A stretch of 35,034 nucleotides of DNA, taken from a virus. Shown piece by piece: positions 14,261 to 23,452 of this stretch; the stretch's first letter is position 1; the number at the start of each line of letters is the position of its first letter. The DNA is taken from the IMG/VR virus record IMGVR_UViG_3300023301_000043, positions 1 through 35,034 of that record. One strand, 5' to 3'. The notes under the pieces were generated by a model. The model saw only the letters and a program-made list of their open reading frames with translations, was not told the DNA's origin and made no database searches. A program made the position numbers and the translations under genes.

Positions 14261-14629
14261 ATGGCCAAACAATTCGGTATACCAGTTAAATATGAAAATA
14301 ATTTAGATTTAGCTAAAAAATTTGTTGATGTTTATCTTGCAGTAAATCCTCCAAAAAGTAATATGCATATAAGAGCAAGGGAAGCTTTAGCCTATTATTT
14401 AGTGTATGGATATGAAAGCAAGTCGGATATAAAAACTATGTTCTCAGACCAAATAGATGATGGATATATGAGATCAATAAAATCACTACTTAGAAAAAAC
14501 GGATACTTAATAAAAGATAAGTACAATCAACGTAAGGGGCATCTATCTGAAGAAATGATAGGATGTGCAAAACAGCTTTTTGAAAACAATCAAAGAATAT
14601 TTATAGTAGGATTCATAAAAGATGTATAA
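14261..14629 (+). CDS. Hypothetical protein, possible winged-helix fold (122 aa)
   Basis: First gene of the rightward arm. After a charged N-terminus, residues 40-95 contain a helix (AREALAYYLVYG), a second helix with SKSDIKTMF and a third (GYMRSIKSLLRKNGYL) followed by a basic beta-turn (IKDKYNQRKGHLS), a layout like a winged helix in which helix three would contact DNA. I do not recognise a family. Its position ahead of the terminase block would suit a packaging or late-gene regulator. It overlaps the next gene by 8 bases. Confidence 0.65.
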   Translation: MAKQFGIPVKYENNLDLAKKFVDVYLAVNPPKSNMHIRAREALAYYLVYGYESKSDIKTMFSDQIDDGYMRSIKSLLRKNGYLIKDKYNQRKGHLSEEMIGCAKQLFENNQRIFIVGFIKDV

Positions 14630-15086
14630 AGAAGGGATAGCCGATAAGAAAGAGGTTATGGAAAGGACCTTAAAAAACTTGCAGGACAAACACGGCATTT
14701 ATCTAAACAAAGAAATACTTAATGAAGTATATGAATCAACTGTAAGTTACATAAGGAAAAGAAAAAAAGAGATTCCTTTTTGCTCAATAAAATTAGGAGA
14801 TGATTTAGGAAGAGCATATTGGCCACAGTCTGAGTGTAAGATAAGAAAGAATTACATAAGCCCTCACTCCTATACTACTAAAAGGTCAGAAGAATTAGGA
14901 GAAATACAGAGACAGTTATGGGAAGAAAGATACGCTTTAATAGAGGAGGATTATCAAAGTAACCAGCCTAAAGTAAACGTATCGAGGTTGCATAGAAATT
15001 ACCACATTATAATACCCCTTACTAAAGGGATATCCAGAAGAAAAATTTTAATGGAAGAAGTAGAAGAAATACAAAACAAAATATGA
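14622..15086 (+). CDS. Hypothetical protein with a possible HU/IHF-like segment (154 aa)
   Basis: Residues about 25-70 (LNKEILNEVYESTVSYIRKR, then an IKLGDDLGRAYWP turn) resemble the helix pair plus beta turn of HU/IHF-type DNA-binding proteins common in Bacteroidota phages; the longer basic C-terminal half (SRLHRNYHIIIPLTKGISRRK) has no match I know. The resemblance is loose. Overlaps both neighbours (8 bases upstream, 4 bases downstream), so it is a firm member of the small-gene operon in front of the terminase. Confidence 0.65.
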   Translation: MYKEGIADKKEVMERTLKNLQDKHGIYLNKEILNEVYESTVSYIRKRKKEIPFCSIKLGDDLGRAYWPQSECKIRKNYISPHSYTTKRSEELGEIQRQLWEERYALIEEDYQSNQPKVNVSRLHRNYHIIIPLTKGISRRKILMEEVEEIQNKI

Positions 15087-15370
15087 TTCGAAAAATAATT
15101 AATATTATAAAGTCTAGGTTCATTAAAGACAAAAACTTACCAGAGTGGCATAAAAAAAGATTGAGCCATTGTAAAACTTGTGTGCATAATTTTAAAAATG
15201 TACCTTTAATTAGTAGGACACTTAAAGATTATTGGTGGTTTTATTTAAACGGTTTCAACAACCAATGTACTATTTGCAACTGCGGGATAAAATTTAAGAC
15301 TAGAATAAAAGAAGAGTACTGCTCTTTAGAAAATATAGGAGGAAAACCAAAATGGGATACAGAAGAATAA
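15083..15370 (+). CDS. Zinc-ribbon-like protein (95 aa)
   Basis: Cysteine pattern C30-x-x-C33 ... C62-x-x-C65-x-C67 ... C80 with the string CTICNCGIKFKTR and the end NIGGKPKW. This arrangement, C..C - C..CxC - C - GGKPKW, is seen in small zinc-binding proteins of T4-type and Bacteroidota phages whose role is unknown. A basic N-terminal helix (IIKSRFIKDK) precedes it. The gene overlaps both neighbours. Zinc binding is a confident inference from spacing; nucleic-acid contact is a guess from the basic helix. Confidence 0.7.
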   Translation: MIRKIINIIKSRFIKDKNLPEWHKKRLSHCKTCVHNFKNVPLISRTLKDYWWFYLNGFNNQCTICNCGIKFKTRIKEEYCSLENIGGKPKWDTEE

Positions 15371-15717
15371 CTATGGAAACACTAATTAAAAATTCAGATG
15401 ATATAACAGTTCTAAAAAAAGTAAGTGATGGAAATTACGAACTAGATTATGGGACCATAACTAAAGGTAAAGAAGTAAAAATAGAACTAGAGTTTTCTCC
15501 AGGAGTAGTTATGAAAAAGTTCTTTGCAGAAGCTTCTTGTGGAGGTTGTACTAAAGTTAGAGTTCTTTATGCAAAAGAAGAAAAAGTAGGAGTATTCATA
15601 GAGTATGATACTAAGCTTTTAGGGCGAGTAAACAAAAGGGTTTACTTTTACTACGAGGATGTCAACAAAAAAGAATACAAAACAGAAATAAAACTAACAG
15701 GTAAAATAGAAGAATAA
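15352..15717 (+). CDS. DUF1573-like protein (121 aa)
   Basis: The sequence follows DUF1573: YELDYGTITKGKEVKIELEF, then a strand, the hallmark CGGCT (usually CGCT or CGCTxP), a Gly-containing loop, a strand ending KRVYFYYED and a final IKLTGKI. DUF1573 is an Ig-like (ASPM-SPD2-Hydin type) domain widespread in Bacteroidota, usually extracytoplasmic with a lipoprotein signal; here no signal peptide exists, so a virion or cytoplasmic role is more likely. Two starts are possible: ATG at 15352 has an AGGAGG nine bases upstream but overlaps the previous gene by 19 bases; ATG at 15373 lies 2 bases after its stop. I give the first. Confidence 0.65.
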   Translation: MGYRRITMETLIKNSDDITVLKKVSDGNYELDYGTITKGKEVKIELEFSPGVVMKKFFAEASCGGCTKVRVLYAKEEKVGVFIEYDTKLLGRVNKRVYFYYEDVNKKEYKTEIKLTGKIEE

Positions 15718-15926
15718 TGACAGCAACTAAAGCATCCATAGTAAAAGAACTAATAGACTTCCTAGAAGAGCATGAGGATTACTCCTATGCACAGGTGCAC
15801 TATGCATTCTTTAGACCTTATGGTAATTCAAAAAGAACAGATAAACTATCTGATTTATTAGAACTAAGAGACGAGCAGGTTCTAACAAACCTAGAACGTG
15901 CTAAAACTATTGAAAATGAAGGATAG
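15717..15926 (+). CDS. Hypothetical protein (69 aa)
   Basis: Small helical, acidic protein of unknown function. Its ATG shares one base with the stop of the DUF1573-like gene (TAATG), typical translational coupling. Aromatic residues cluster in YSYAQVHYAFFRPYG, the rest is helix-forming. Ends 11 bases inside the next gene. Confidence 0.6.
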   Translation: MTATKASIVKELIDFLEEHEDYSYAQVHYAFFRPYGNSKRTDKLSDLLELRDEQVLTNLERAKTIENEG

Positions 15927-16416
15927 AACAGAACTTGGTAACTCCGAAAGATTTATAATTAAAAAAGTAGAGAGCCTTTATGATGAATGGCAAGTCTTTA
16001 CTCAATTTATAAATACTGAAAATGATGACTTACAAAAAAACAAAGATAGTCTCATACAAGAAATGCACGACTCTGATGATGAATTAGAGAATATGGAAGA
16101 GGAGCTAGTACAAAAGATGGAGTTTCTTATGTACGGTTTCCAAATAAAAGCTAAGGACCAAAAGACTATGCTAGAAGTACTTTTGACATACTATGGTTTG
16201 GCCACAGAGTTAGGTCTAGATGAATATTTTTCACAAGACCTAAATAAGGTACTATCAGAGTTAAAAGAACAGAGAACAAAAACAACTTTTATAGTAGCTA
16301 ACAATAAGGTGGTAGAAAGAGAAAAGGGAGCTCAAAGAGAAGCGGTTAATAAGATATTAAAATCAGACCATTACAAAGAGTACAAAGAAAGACTCCTAAG
16401 TACAATGGAAAAATAA
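15916..16416 (+). CDS. Hypothetical coiled-coil protein upstream of terL (166 aa), possible small terminase
   Basis: Start chosen at ATG 15916; an upstream GTG at 15898 would only add six residues inside the preceding gene. The product is helical and acidic with a coiled-coil stretch at 30-65 (DDLQKNKDSLIQEMHDSDDE) and a basic C-terminal third. The place directly before the large terminase subunit is where phages usually encode the small subunit, a helical oligomer, and length and composition would fit. I see no helix-turn-helix, so the call rests on position. A terminator follows. Confidence 0.6.
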   Translation: MKDRTELGNSERFIIKKVESLYDEWQVFTQFINTENDDLQKNKDSLIQEMHDSDDELENMEEELVQKMEFLMYGFQIKAKDQKTMLEVLLTYYGLATELGLDEYFSQDLNKVLSELKEQRTKTTFIVANNKVVEREKGAQREAVNKILKSDHYKEYKERLLSTMEK

Positions 16417-16463
16417 TTAAACCATTCATTCATTTTAATTGGTATTAGGTGAATTTTACTAAG

Positions 16464-16489
16464 TCCAGAAGTCTACCTTCTGGATTTTT
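16464..16489 (+). terminator. Intrinsic terminator before terL
   Basis: Perfect 7-bp stem TCCAGAA / TTCTGGA with loop GTCTACC, followed by TTTTTC. It closes the small-gene operon 48 bases past its last stop. Confidence 0.8.
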
Positions 16490-16502
16490 CAATTTAACAT
16501 TT

Positions 16503-16533
16503 TTTGTAGATTAAGCTATATTCCGTATTTTTG
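16503..16533 (+). promoter_or_regulatory. Promoter of the terL gene
   Basis: TTTG (16503-16506), 19 bases, TATTTTTG (16526-16533), 17 bases before the ATG at 16550. Confidence 0.75.
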
Positions 16534-16549
16534 TAAAAAATTACTATAA

Positions 16550-19264
16550 ATGAATCAATTTCTTAAAAACTTTAGGAAAAAGAATGTATCTAAGTCTGAG
16601 GACTATTTTAAGTATATAAAAGATAATGATTGGTCTAAGGCAGAGGTTGAAAGAGATGGCGACAACAAGATATCATACTGTAAGTTTTACTTTATAAAAG
16701 ATAATAAGAGTAAGAAGTGGGAAGGAAAAGAAGGAGAGTATAAAATACAGACTAAGCTTGTATCTGCACTTCTAGATAGGCTCACATACTTCTGTTCTAA
16801 AGTTTCTGAGGATATAGGCAGAAAAGATTCTGTTAATAATATCATAAAAAAGATGAGGGTCCCTATAGACCACCATTTAAAAAGAATAGACAATTTTACA
16901 TCTAGGTCTGAGGAGTTTAGTGTCAATGAGGAAGATATACCAGACGAAGAGGAGGAACTAGACGAGAAGACCTTTAAAAGTCAGGAGATAGAGTTTGACA
17001 GCCTATTATACAAAGACCAAAACTCCATACAAGACAAAATATATAAATTAGACTTAGACAGAGAAAACCAGGAAGGTATATTAGAGCTTTGGGATAATCA
17101 AAAAGCAACCCTAGCAATAAGAGACTTAGTAGAAAGAGAGTATCCAAAAATCAAAGAGATTATGGATGCTATGAATCTAGACTTTAAATCCACGCCAAAA
17201 AATGAAATGCTCATCCACATGGAAAATCCACCAGAGTGGAATCCAGAAAAACATTATTTTGAACAAGACAAAAAAACATTACAGTTTTATATTGATGAAT
17301 ATAAGAAAATTAGGGACGGCATCACCATTGATGGAGTATTTATATCCCCTTGGATGTATACTCACCTAAATGTATTTAAATCAGATATACCTCAAGATTA
17401 CATAAACCCAAACACCCAAGAAAAAGAATCTAAAGATAAGTTGATGCACCCACCACTCAGAGACAACGAGTGGTTTGTTATTCAAGACGAATACGAAAAA
17501 GCTAAGAGAAGGGAAGACGGCTATATCTTATTTTTGTGTGCAACAAGAAGAGCAGCAAAGACAACAGACATTGCATCTCACTTACAGACAGTAGCATTAC
17601 AAGGAGGAAAAGAATTAATAGTTGCTGGGGGTAGTTCTAAAGATTTAGGACAAATAGAGAAAAACTTTAAAAAAACAATGACTAATGCCGACCCAGCATT
17701 TAAGATACCAAATCCTAGTTCTGACTGGTCCAAGAAAGTAACACTAGGCATAAAGACCAAAAATCAAAAAACACTTGCTTCTTGTGTATTAGAGATTGTA
17801 AACTTAGACTCAGGAAAGAAAAAAAAGTCTGAAATATTAGCTGGTTATACACCAGATGCTTTTGTACTTGATGAGTGTATGAAGATATCTTTTTTAGAAC
17901 AGCTTAATGCAGCAAAACCAAGTTTCGATGCAACAGGGGGCAAAAGATGTGTACCAATATTATCAGGAACAGGAAACGCAAATGAGGAGCTTGTAGAAGA
18001 CGCATTAAAAGTATTAGCTGCACCAAACACTTATGGTATATCACAGATGAATTTTGATAACCTAGAAAGAGGTATTCCAAAAGAACTTATAACTTGGACT
18101 AGAAGAAAATTTGGAACCTATTTACCAGGGCAAATGAGTGCCAAAGAAGGGCTTATAAAAATAGAAAAAACTTTAGCAGAGTATTTAGGAGTGCCCTCTA
18201 CACCAAACTTAGATAAAATAAAGATATTAGTTACAGACTGGAAAGTAGCACTAGACATAATTACAAAAGACAGAGAGTTAAAATCGGGAGATAAAGACGA
18301 ACTAATTAAAGAAAAAGTATACTACCCAATAGATATAGAAGAAATATTTTTGTCAGGTAAGGAAAACCCTTTTCCAAAAGAAGAGCTTTTAAATTACAAA
18401 CAAAGAATAATCGAGGAAGGAGACACAGGTAAAAAAGTAGTATTTTCCTATGATAAAAATGGAGATGTAACTTACGACTTATCAAATAAAGAATATGCTC
18501 CTTTTCCTTATAATGGTGGAAATCACGATGCACCTTGTACTATATTTGAAGACCCGATGGATGGAAACACCTTTGGTTTTTATGTTGTAGGACTTGATGA
18601 TTACAAACAAGACAAAGCTGATTCAGATTCAGTTGGTTCTTTTGTACTTGTAAATAGATTCACTGGGGATGTGGCAGCGACTTATCATTCAAGACCAGAC
18701 TCACACCCACACTTCCACGAACAGGGGCTTATGATGATGGAGTTTTTCAAAGCTCCTGTATTTATGGAGAACGAAGACATGGGATTCAAGGTACATACAG
18801 ATCAGTTAGAGTTGACAGACGAGTACATAATAGAATCGTTTAACCTAACAGGGAGGTTTGAACTAAATAGGAATGATAACAGAAGATTTGGGTGGGCCCC
18901 AACAGTTAAAAACAAATCTTCACTTATGGGATACTTCATAAATGTAATGAAGAAAAAAGAAAAATACGAAGATGAACAAGGAAGAATAAGAACTAGATGG
19001 GGCTTTGAAAAAGTTAAAGATATAAGACTTTTAGATGAGATGATTAAGTTTAAATTTGGAGGAAACCACGATGGTATAACTGCTGCAATGTCTGCATATT
19101 TTTATGACTACTTTTTACAAGTAACCTACGGAGCTCCAAAACCGCCTTTAACTCAAGAGGAGGAAAAAATAAAAAGAGAAAAAATAAAAAACAATAGATT
19201 AGCAAGAGCTAGTCGCCAAAAGAACCCTTATCCTAATACAAACAGAGCAGGGAAGTATTGGTAA
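16550..19264 (+). CDS. terL: Terminase large subunit
   Basis: 904-residue packaging motor. ATPase: Walker A-like CATRRAAKTT at 330-339 (the Arg-rich form common in terminases), Walker B FVLDE at 438-442 with catalytic Glu442, and the coupling motif SGTGN at 472-476. Nuclease: a first acidic strand VVGLDDY at 679-685 (D683), later a HDG at 840-842 (D841) in the RNase H-like fold. The first 300 residues form an unusually long, acidic N-terminal extension (many phage TerL are 450-650 aa); a linker region near 125-145 is rich in Glu and Asp. It docks on the portal to pump DNA into the prohead and cuts the concatemer. Own promoter upstream; a promoter for the portal gene follows the stop at once. 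Confidence 0.9.
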   Translation: MNQFLKNFRKKNVSKSEDYFKYIKDNDWSKAEVERDGDNKISYCKFYFIKDNKSKKWEGKEGEYKIQTKLVSALLDRLTYFCSKVSEDIGRKDSVNNIIKKMRVPIDHHLKRIDNFTSRSEEFSVNEEDIPDEEEELDEKTFKSQEIEFDSLLYKDQNSIQDKIYKLDLDRENQEGILELWDNQKATLAIRDLVEREYPKIKEIMDAMNLDFKSTPKNEMLIHMENPPEWNPEKHYFEQDKKTLQFYIDEYKKIRDGITIDGVFISPWMYTHLNVFKSDIPQDYINPNTQEKESKDKLMHPPLRDNEWFVIQDEYEKAKRREDGYILFLCATRRAAKTTDIASHLQTVALQGGKELIVAGGSSKDLGQIEKNFKKTMTNADPAFKIPNPSSDWSKKVTLGIKTKNQKTLASCVLEIVNLDSGKKKKSEILAGYTPDAFVLDECMKISFLEQLNAAKPSFDATGGKRCVPILSGTGNANEELVEDALKVLAAPNTYGISQMNFDNLERGIPKELITWTRRKFGTYLPGQMSAKEGLIKIEKTLAEYLGVPSTPNLDKIKILVTDWKVALDIITKDRELKSGDKDELIKEKVYYPIDIEEIFLSGKENPFPKEELLNYKQRIIEEGDTGKKVVFSYDKNGDVTYDLSNKEYAPFPYNGGNHDAPCTIFEDPMDGNTFGFYVVGLDDYKQDKADSDSVGSFVLVNRFTGDVAATYHSRPDSHPHFHEQGLMMMEFFKAPVFMENEDMGFKVHTDQLELTDEYIIESFNLTGRFELNRNDNRRFGWAPTVKNKSSLMGYFINVMKKKEKYEDEQGRIRTRWGFEKVKDIRLLDEMIKFKFGGNHDGITAAMSAYFYDYFLQVTYGAPKPPLTQEEEKIKREKIKNNRLARASRQKNPYPNTNRAGKYW

Positions 19265-19270
19265 CTTTAA

Positions 19271-19306
19271 CAAATTTGTAACGGAGCGTTAAGATACGTA
19301 TCTTTG
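19271..19306 (+). promoter_or_regulatory. Promoter of the portal gene
   Basis: CAAATTTG at 19271-19278 supplies the -33 TTTG, then 20 bases, then TATCTTTG (19299-19306), 20 bases before the ATG at 19326. The palindromic CAAATTTG is shared with the promoters at 14141 and 26948. Confidence 0.75.
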
Positions 19307-19325
19307 CAAAACATAAAATATAGAA

Positions 19326-22148
19326 ATGTCAAAGGATTCAGCTAGTTTATATACCCACGTATTTCAGGGATTAGGTTCACCAAATCAGGTGTCCTCAGCC
19401 TTGCCTCCGCAAGCAATACCCTCTTATAAAAAAAATAAGAAGTGGGGAGAAGATACAATGGACCGACTAGAGGAAATAGGTCAAAGGCAGATAACCAAAA
19501 ATCTTGTTTTTGATGAATACTATAGAATGGTTGAGGGGGATTTAGCGTACACCGATTACGAGATGACCCCTGAGATATTGAAACATGTAGAGGGAATAAG
19601 AGACAAAGCAAATATACCTTCGAGTGTGAGGCACTTTGACATAATAGGAGGAGTTGCTCATCACCTTGCGACAAAATACAATGAGACCAAAGCAAAATTT
19701 AGAGTAGACTTTTTTGATGAAATAGCTGTAAATGAATATGACAGGGAACTAACAAATAGACTTTTCGATTTTTCAAGAGAATATTTTCAAGCAGAATTAA
19801 AAACCAGATTAGCAAGAAATGGGATATTTATTGAGCAGTTGGAGCAGCTTAAAACTGACGAGCAAAAACAGCAGTATATTCAAATGCTCGAACAAAAAAA
19901 GGCAGAACTAGCTACTCCACCAGAAATAAACTCTGCAATGCAAACAGAGTGGAAACCTATTGCAGCTAAATGGGCCCGAATAACATTAGAAAAAGATAGG
20001 GTAGTATTTAACCTAGATGAAATGGAGAGACAGTTTTTTGTAGACAGGTTTCTTACAGGAAGATACTTTAAACATTATAGGATAGGCTACGATTATTATA
20101 ATATAGAACGCTGGAATACAGTAGAGACATTTTTCTCGGAAGATGCAGATTTAAAATATCCACAAAAAGGAGAATATGTAGGACACCTAACAGAGATGGC
20201 ACCGTTTAAGATAGTTGACAATTTTGGCCACTTGATGAAAGAGGCTGACATCAAACTCATAATGAATCATTTCGATTATAATGGTGGAGGACAAGGAGAA
20301 AGAAACAGTAAAAAGCCTGGGTTCCAAAAGATGTTAGAAAATAATCTAACAGAAGATGCAAAACTAATACCACACGAAAACTACTATGACAGAAAATCTT
20401 CTTTAGAGCTTCAGTCAGCTTTACAAGTACCTTTAGGAAAAACTACTTTTTATGATGATGAAGGACAGCAACAAGAAGCTGCTGACTGGATACCAGATTA
20501 CGACTTTGACAACAACGTAGGTGTAAATAGCGTAACTAAATACCTTCGTAGAGATATAGATGTAAGAGAAGATACTATTAGAGTTACACAAGCTTATTGG
20601 AAGTCTTGGCAGAAAATAGGTTTACTATATTATGAAAACGATTTTGGTAGAGGAGTTACAGAGTGGGTAACAGATGAATTACTAGATGACTTTTTAACAG
20701 AAAACAACATAAAGACTTTAAGATCTAAATCCCTTAAAGAGTTTGAAACTGAAATGGAAAAAGGAACATTAGAACCAAATTCTATTGTTTTTACCTATGC
20801 TCCAATAGCATACAAAGGTATCAAACTTTCAGGAAGGAATACAATATTAGGAAAAGACATATACTTAGATGTCGGCCCTATGGAAATTCAAATAAAAGGC
20901 AACTCAGAAATATACGATATAAGTCTACCAGTCACAGGAATTGTCACAAATTCCGAGGCTAAAAAAATGAGACCTTATCAAATAGAACACAACTACCAAA
21001 TGAACCTTATGCACTCTTTAACAGAAAAAGAGATAGGTATATTTTGGTTGTTTGATATTTCTCTATTACCTTCTGACTTTGAAGGTATGGGTGATGCTAG
21101 AGAAACACTACTTAATGTTTTAGATATGGCCAGAGACACAGGATTAGTTCCTATTGATATGTCAAAAGCAAATATGAAAGACAGGGTAGGACAACAGTAT
21201 AATTCCATGATGCCACAGGATATATCTTTTGTACCACAGATACAACAGAAAATGGAATTGGCAAGGTACTACAAAAACTTAGCACTAGACAGTATAGGAA
21301 TAACCGAACAGAATATGAAAACTCCCGACCAATACTCTACTGCGGAAGGTATTAAAGTTGGACAGGTAAATTCAGTAGCTCAAATAGAGCATGTATTTGA
21401 AGAGATGGACCAAGCTAGACTAAAAGACTTAGAAGTAGGTTTAACGATAGCTCAGTTCTGTGAGGCAAATGATAAGGAGATATCTTTCTCTTATATGAGG
21501 AGTGATGAAGAGCAGTTTTTAATAAGACAAGTATTTAAAGACGAAGATTTTCATTTAAGAAAGTTGGGACTATTACCAATAGCAGACTCTAAAAAGAGAA
21601 AACAGTTAGAGGAGTTCAAACAGTATATTCTACAAACAAACACTTTAAGTAATGACTTGCTAGACATATCTCAAATAATTGTAAGTGAAAGCTTCCAAAC
21701 AATAAACAAAGTATTAAAAGAATCTAGAAAGGATATTGAAAAGCAAAGACAACAAGAACAAGAATACGAGCAAAATCTAGTAAACAGCAAACTACAAGCA
21801 GAAGCAGAACAGAAAGAATTAGATAGAGTAGAAAAAAGAGAAACACAACAAAGAGAGCTAGATAATAATTTACAGACTTCACATATAGCTGCCGTATCAA
21901 GAGTTAAAGACAGAAATGAAGAAGATGGAGATGTAGAGGACGTTAATAAAGTAGCAGACAGATATTCCAAAGAAAGAATAGAAGGGGAGAAGAATAAGAT
22001 AAAAAAAGAAGATAACATATCAAAACAAGAGTTAGCATTTGCCAAACTAAAACTTCAAATGGAACAGCTTAAAGTACAGAAAGAACAAAACCAAGTTCAA
22101 AGAGATACAAACATGGCTAAAAGAACAGGAGACATATTAGAGGTCTAA
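19326..22148 (+). CDS. Portal protein
   Basis: 940-residue protein expected to form the dodecameric portal at one capsid vertex. Evidence is mainly place and architecture: it follows terL and precedes scaffold and capsid. The first half is mixed alpha/beta with a conserved-looking region HFDIIGGVAHHLATKYNE near 100. The central part has long strands (YLDVGPMEIQIKGN) and the helix-rich stem/wing stretch with QNMKTPDQYSTAEGIKVG near 660, a pattern seen in large portals where a helix lines the tunnel. The last 180 residues are a Gln/Glu-rich coiled coil (QRQQEQEYEQN...). At 940 aa it is longer than typical portals (450-750 aa), mostly due to that tail, which may protrude into the capsid as a barrel. 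Confidence 0.8.
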   Translation: MSKDSASLYTHVFQGLGSPNQVSSALPPQAIPSYKKNKKWGEDTMDRLEEIGQRQITKNLVFDEYYRMVEGDLAYTDYEMTPEILKHVEGIRDKANIPSSVRHFDIIGGVAHHLATKYNETKAKFRVDFFDEIAVNEYDRELTNRLFDFSREYFQAELKTRLARNGIFIEQLEQLKTDEQKQQYIQMLEQKKAELATPPEINSAMQTEWKPIAAKWARITLEKDRVVFNLDEMERQFFVDRFLTGRYFKHYRIGYDYYNIERWNTVETFFSEDADLKYPQKGEYVGHLTEMAPFKIVDNFGHLMKEADIKLIMNHFDYNGGGQGERNSKKPGFQKMLENNLTEDAKLIPHENYYDRKSSLELQSALQVPLGKTTFYDDEGQQQEAADWIPDYDFDNNVGVNSVTKYLRRDIDVREDTIRVTQAYWKSWQKIGLLYYENDFGRGVTEWVTDELLDDFLTENNIKTLRSKSLKEFETEMEKGTLEPNSIVFTYAPIAYKGIKLSGRNTILGKDIYLDVGPMEIQIKGNSEIYDISLPVTGIVTNSEAKKMRPYQIEHNYQMNLMHSLTEKEIGIFWLFDISLLPSDFEGMGDARETLLNVLDMARDTGLVPIDMSKANMKDRVGQQYNSMMPQDISFVPQIQQKMELARYYKNLALDSIGITEQNMKTPDQYSTAEGIKVGQVNSVAQIEHVFEEMDQARLKDLEVGLTIAQFCEANDKEISFSYMRSDEEQFLIRQVFKDEDFHLRKLGLLPIADSKKRKQLEEFKQYILQTNTLSNDLLDISQIIVSESFQTINKVLKESRKDIEKQRQQEQEYEQNLVNSKLQAEAEQKELDRVEKRETQQRELDNNLQTSHIAAVSRVKDRNEEDGDVEDVNKVADRYSKERIEGEKNKIKKEDNISKQELAFAKLKLQMEQLKVQKEQNQVQRDTNMAKRTGDILEV

Positions 22149-22221
22149 GTTAAATAATAATTAACAACTATTACAGCCAATGTTAAATTTTAACATATTT
22201 TTAAAAACCAGAATAGTAACA

Positions 22222-22229
22222 TATATTTG
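22222..22229 (+). promoter_or_regulatory. Promoter of the scaffold gene
   Basis: TATATTTG at 22222-22229, 10 bases before the ATG at 22239. The -33 site is a weaker TTTTT near 22198-22202 with 19-base spacing. A short A-T hairpin (TGTTAA/TTAACA, 22180-22194) precedes it. Confidence 0.6.
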
Positions 22230-22238
22230 CAAAGCAGT

Positions 22239-23423
22239 ATGAAAACCAAAGAAACAAATACACAAGTAAGACAACCAGCAGGAACTTATGATTTTAGTTC
22301 CATGCTTATTACAAACGAAGAAGTAGAAGACACAAATAAAGAACCGTCCTTTGAAGGATTTAAAAACGAAGAAGATGAAAAACATGAAGAAGATGCCAAA
22401 GAAAATGAAGACGATGAAAAAGACGAAAACAACGATGACGAAAAAGAAGAAGAAGTAAAAAAAGCAGAAACTGAATCTGCTGAAGAGGAAGCTAAAAAAA
22501 ATAAGGAGCCTGAGAAAAATACTGGAGAAGTATCTCAACCTAGTAAAATGGCTAAAAAATATATAGAGCAAGGTATTTGGGAAGACTATGTAATTGATTA
22601 CAAAGGAGAAGAAACCTCAATATCAGAAATTGAAGATTTAGACGAAGACACTTTCTTTGAAATCATCAAAGCTCAAAAAGAAGAAAACGAAAAAGACATA
22701 TCTAGCAACTATATTAACAAGTCGGAGCTAGATGAAATATCTTTAGAAGTAATAGAGATTTCTAAAAACGGAGGGGATATTTCAAACGTCCTTAAAATAA
22801 AAGAACAGTTCATAAATCCACTAGAGAGTTATGACCTAAACGAAGAGGATCATCAAGAAGAGCTAGTCAGACAGATGTATTCTATGGAAAACAAAGCTTT
22901 AAGTTCTAAACAAATCGACAGCCTAATACAGTCTGACAAAGTAGATTTAGAGTTAGAGACCAAAGCTACAAATTTTGCCAACAAACTTAAAGACTCTTTT
23001 AAAGAAACTTTAAGACAGCAAAAGCAAGCCACTTACGACAATAAGCAAAAGCAAGAGGACGACACTAAAAAATTAAAGAAGGATTTAAGAGAAGAGTTTA
23101 AAAACTTAGGTTATGACAAACCAGCTTTTACTTCACCTTTAATTGATAAAGCAACTTCAAAGGAGGGTTTTGACCAAGAGATTAAATCTTTAAGAGAAGA
23201 TCCTAAAATGCTTGCAGAGTTTTTAATTTGGAAGAGTAATCCAGAGGAATACAGAAAAAATATAGCAAGCAAAGAGATTAAAAAAGAACAAGTAGGAACA
23301 GCTAGAAAGTTAAATCTTTTAAGAAAAGAGTCAGGCAGCAGTTCTAAATCAAGTTCTAAAAAAGAAACAGTAAAGGAAGACAAAACAGAAGAAGAGTTTT
23401 TCAAGAGGTTAGAAAAGAAATAA
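22239..23423 (+). CDS. Capsid scaffolding protein
   Basis: 394 aa from ATG 22239. A TTG at 22227 that would add four residues lies inside the promoter -7 box and is rejected. Residues 20-105 are extremely rich in Glu, Asp, Lys and Asn and must be disordered. The rest is almost entirely helical, with coiled-coil segments around 160-300, and the last 40 residues carry a Ser/Lys run (GSSSKSSSKK) and a basic end (FFKRLEKK). Charged, helical, placed between portal and capsid genes and ending with a basic helix is the profile of internal scaffolds, whose basic C-terminus binds the capsid subunit. No protease domain is visible, so removal may be by exit rather than by an encoded prohead protease here. 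Confidence 0.75.
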   Translation: MKTKETNTQVRQPAGTYDFSSMLITNEEVEDTNKEPSFEGFKNEEDEKHEEDAKENEDDEKDENNDDEKEEEVKKAETESAEEEAKKNKEPEKNTGEVSQPSKMAKKYIEQGIWEDYVIDYKGEETSISEIEDLDEDTFFEIIKAQKEENEKDISSNYINKSELDEISLEVIEISKNGGDISNVLKIKEQFINPLESYDLNEEDHQEELVRQMYSMENKALSSKQIDSLIQSDKVDLELETKATNFANKLKDSFKETLRQQKQATYDNKQKQEDDTKKLKKDLREEFKNLGYDKPAFTSPLIDKATSKEGFDQEIKSLREDPKMLAEFLIWKSNPEEYRKNIASKEIKKEQVGTARKLNLLRKESGSSSKSSSKKETVKEDKTEEEFFKRLEKK

Positions 23424-23425
23424 AT

Positions 23426-23436
23426 ACAAATCACTA
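23426..23436 (+). promoter_or_regulatory. Shared leader motif before the capsid gene
   Basis: ACAAATCACTA, 16 bases before the ATG at 23453, followed by TAAATTTTAAAAACAATG. The same 11 bases and the same A-rich run-in precede the 658-aa virion gene (28632-28642). Both genes even begin ATGAGTTTACA. Confidence 0.55.
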
Positions 23437-23452
23437 ATAAATTTTAAAAACA

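Noticed and set aside
22161-22571. 136-codon leftward ORF rich in Phe
   Set aside because: It is the antisense shadow of the Glu/Lys-rich start of the scaffold gene; low-complexity composition results from the complementary strand.
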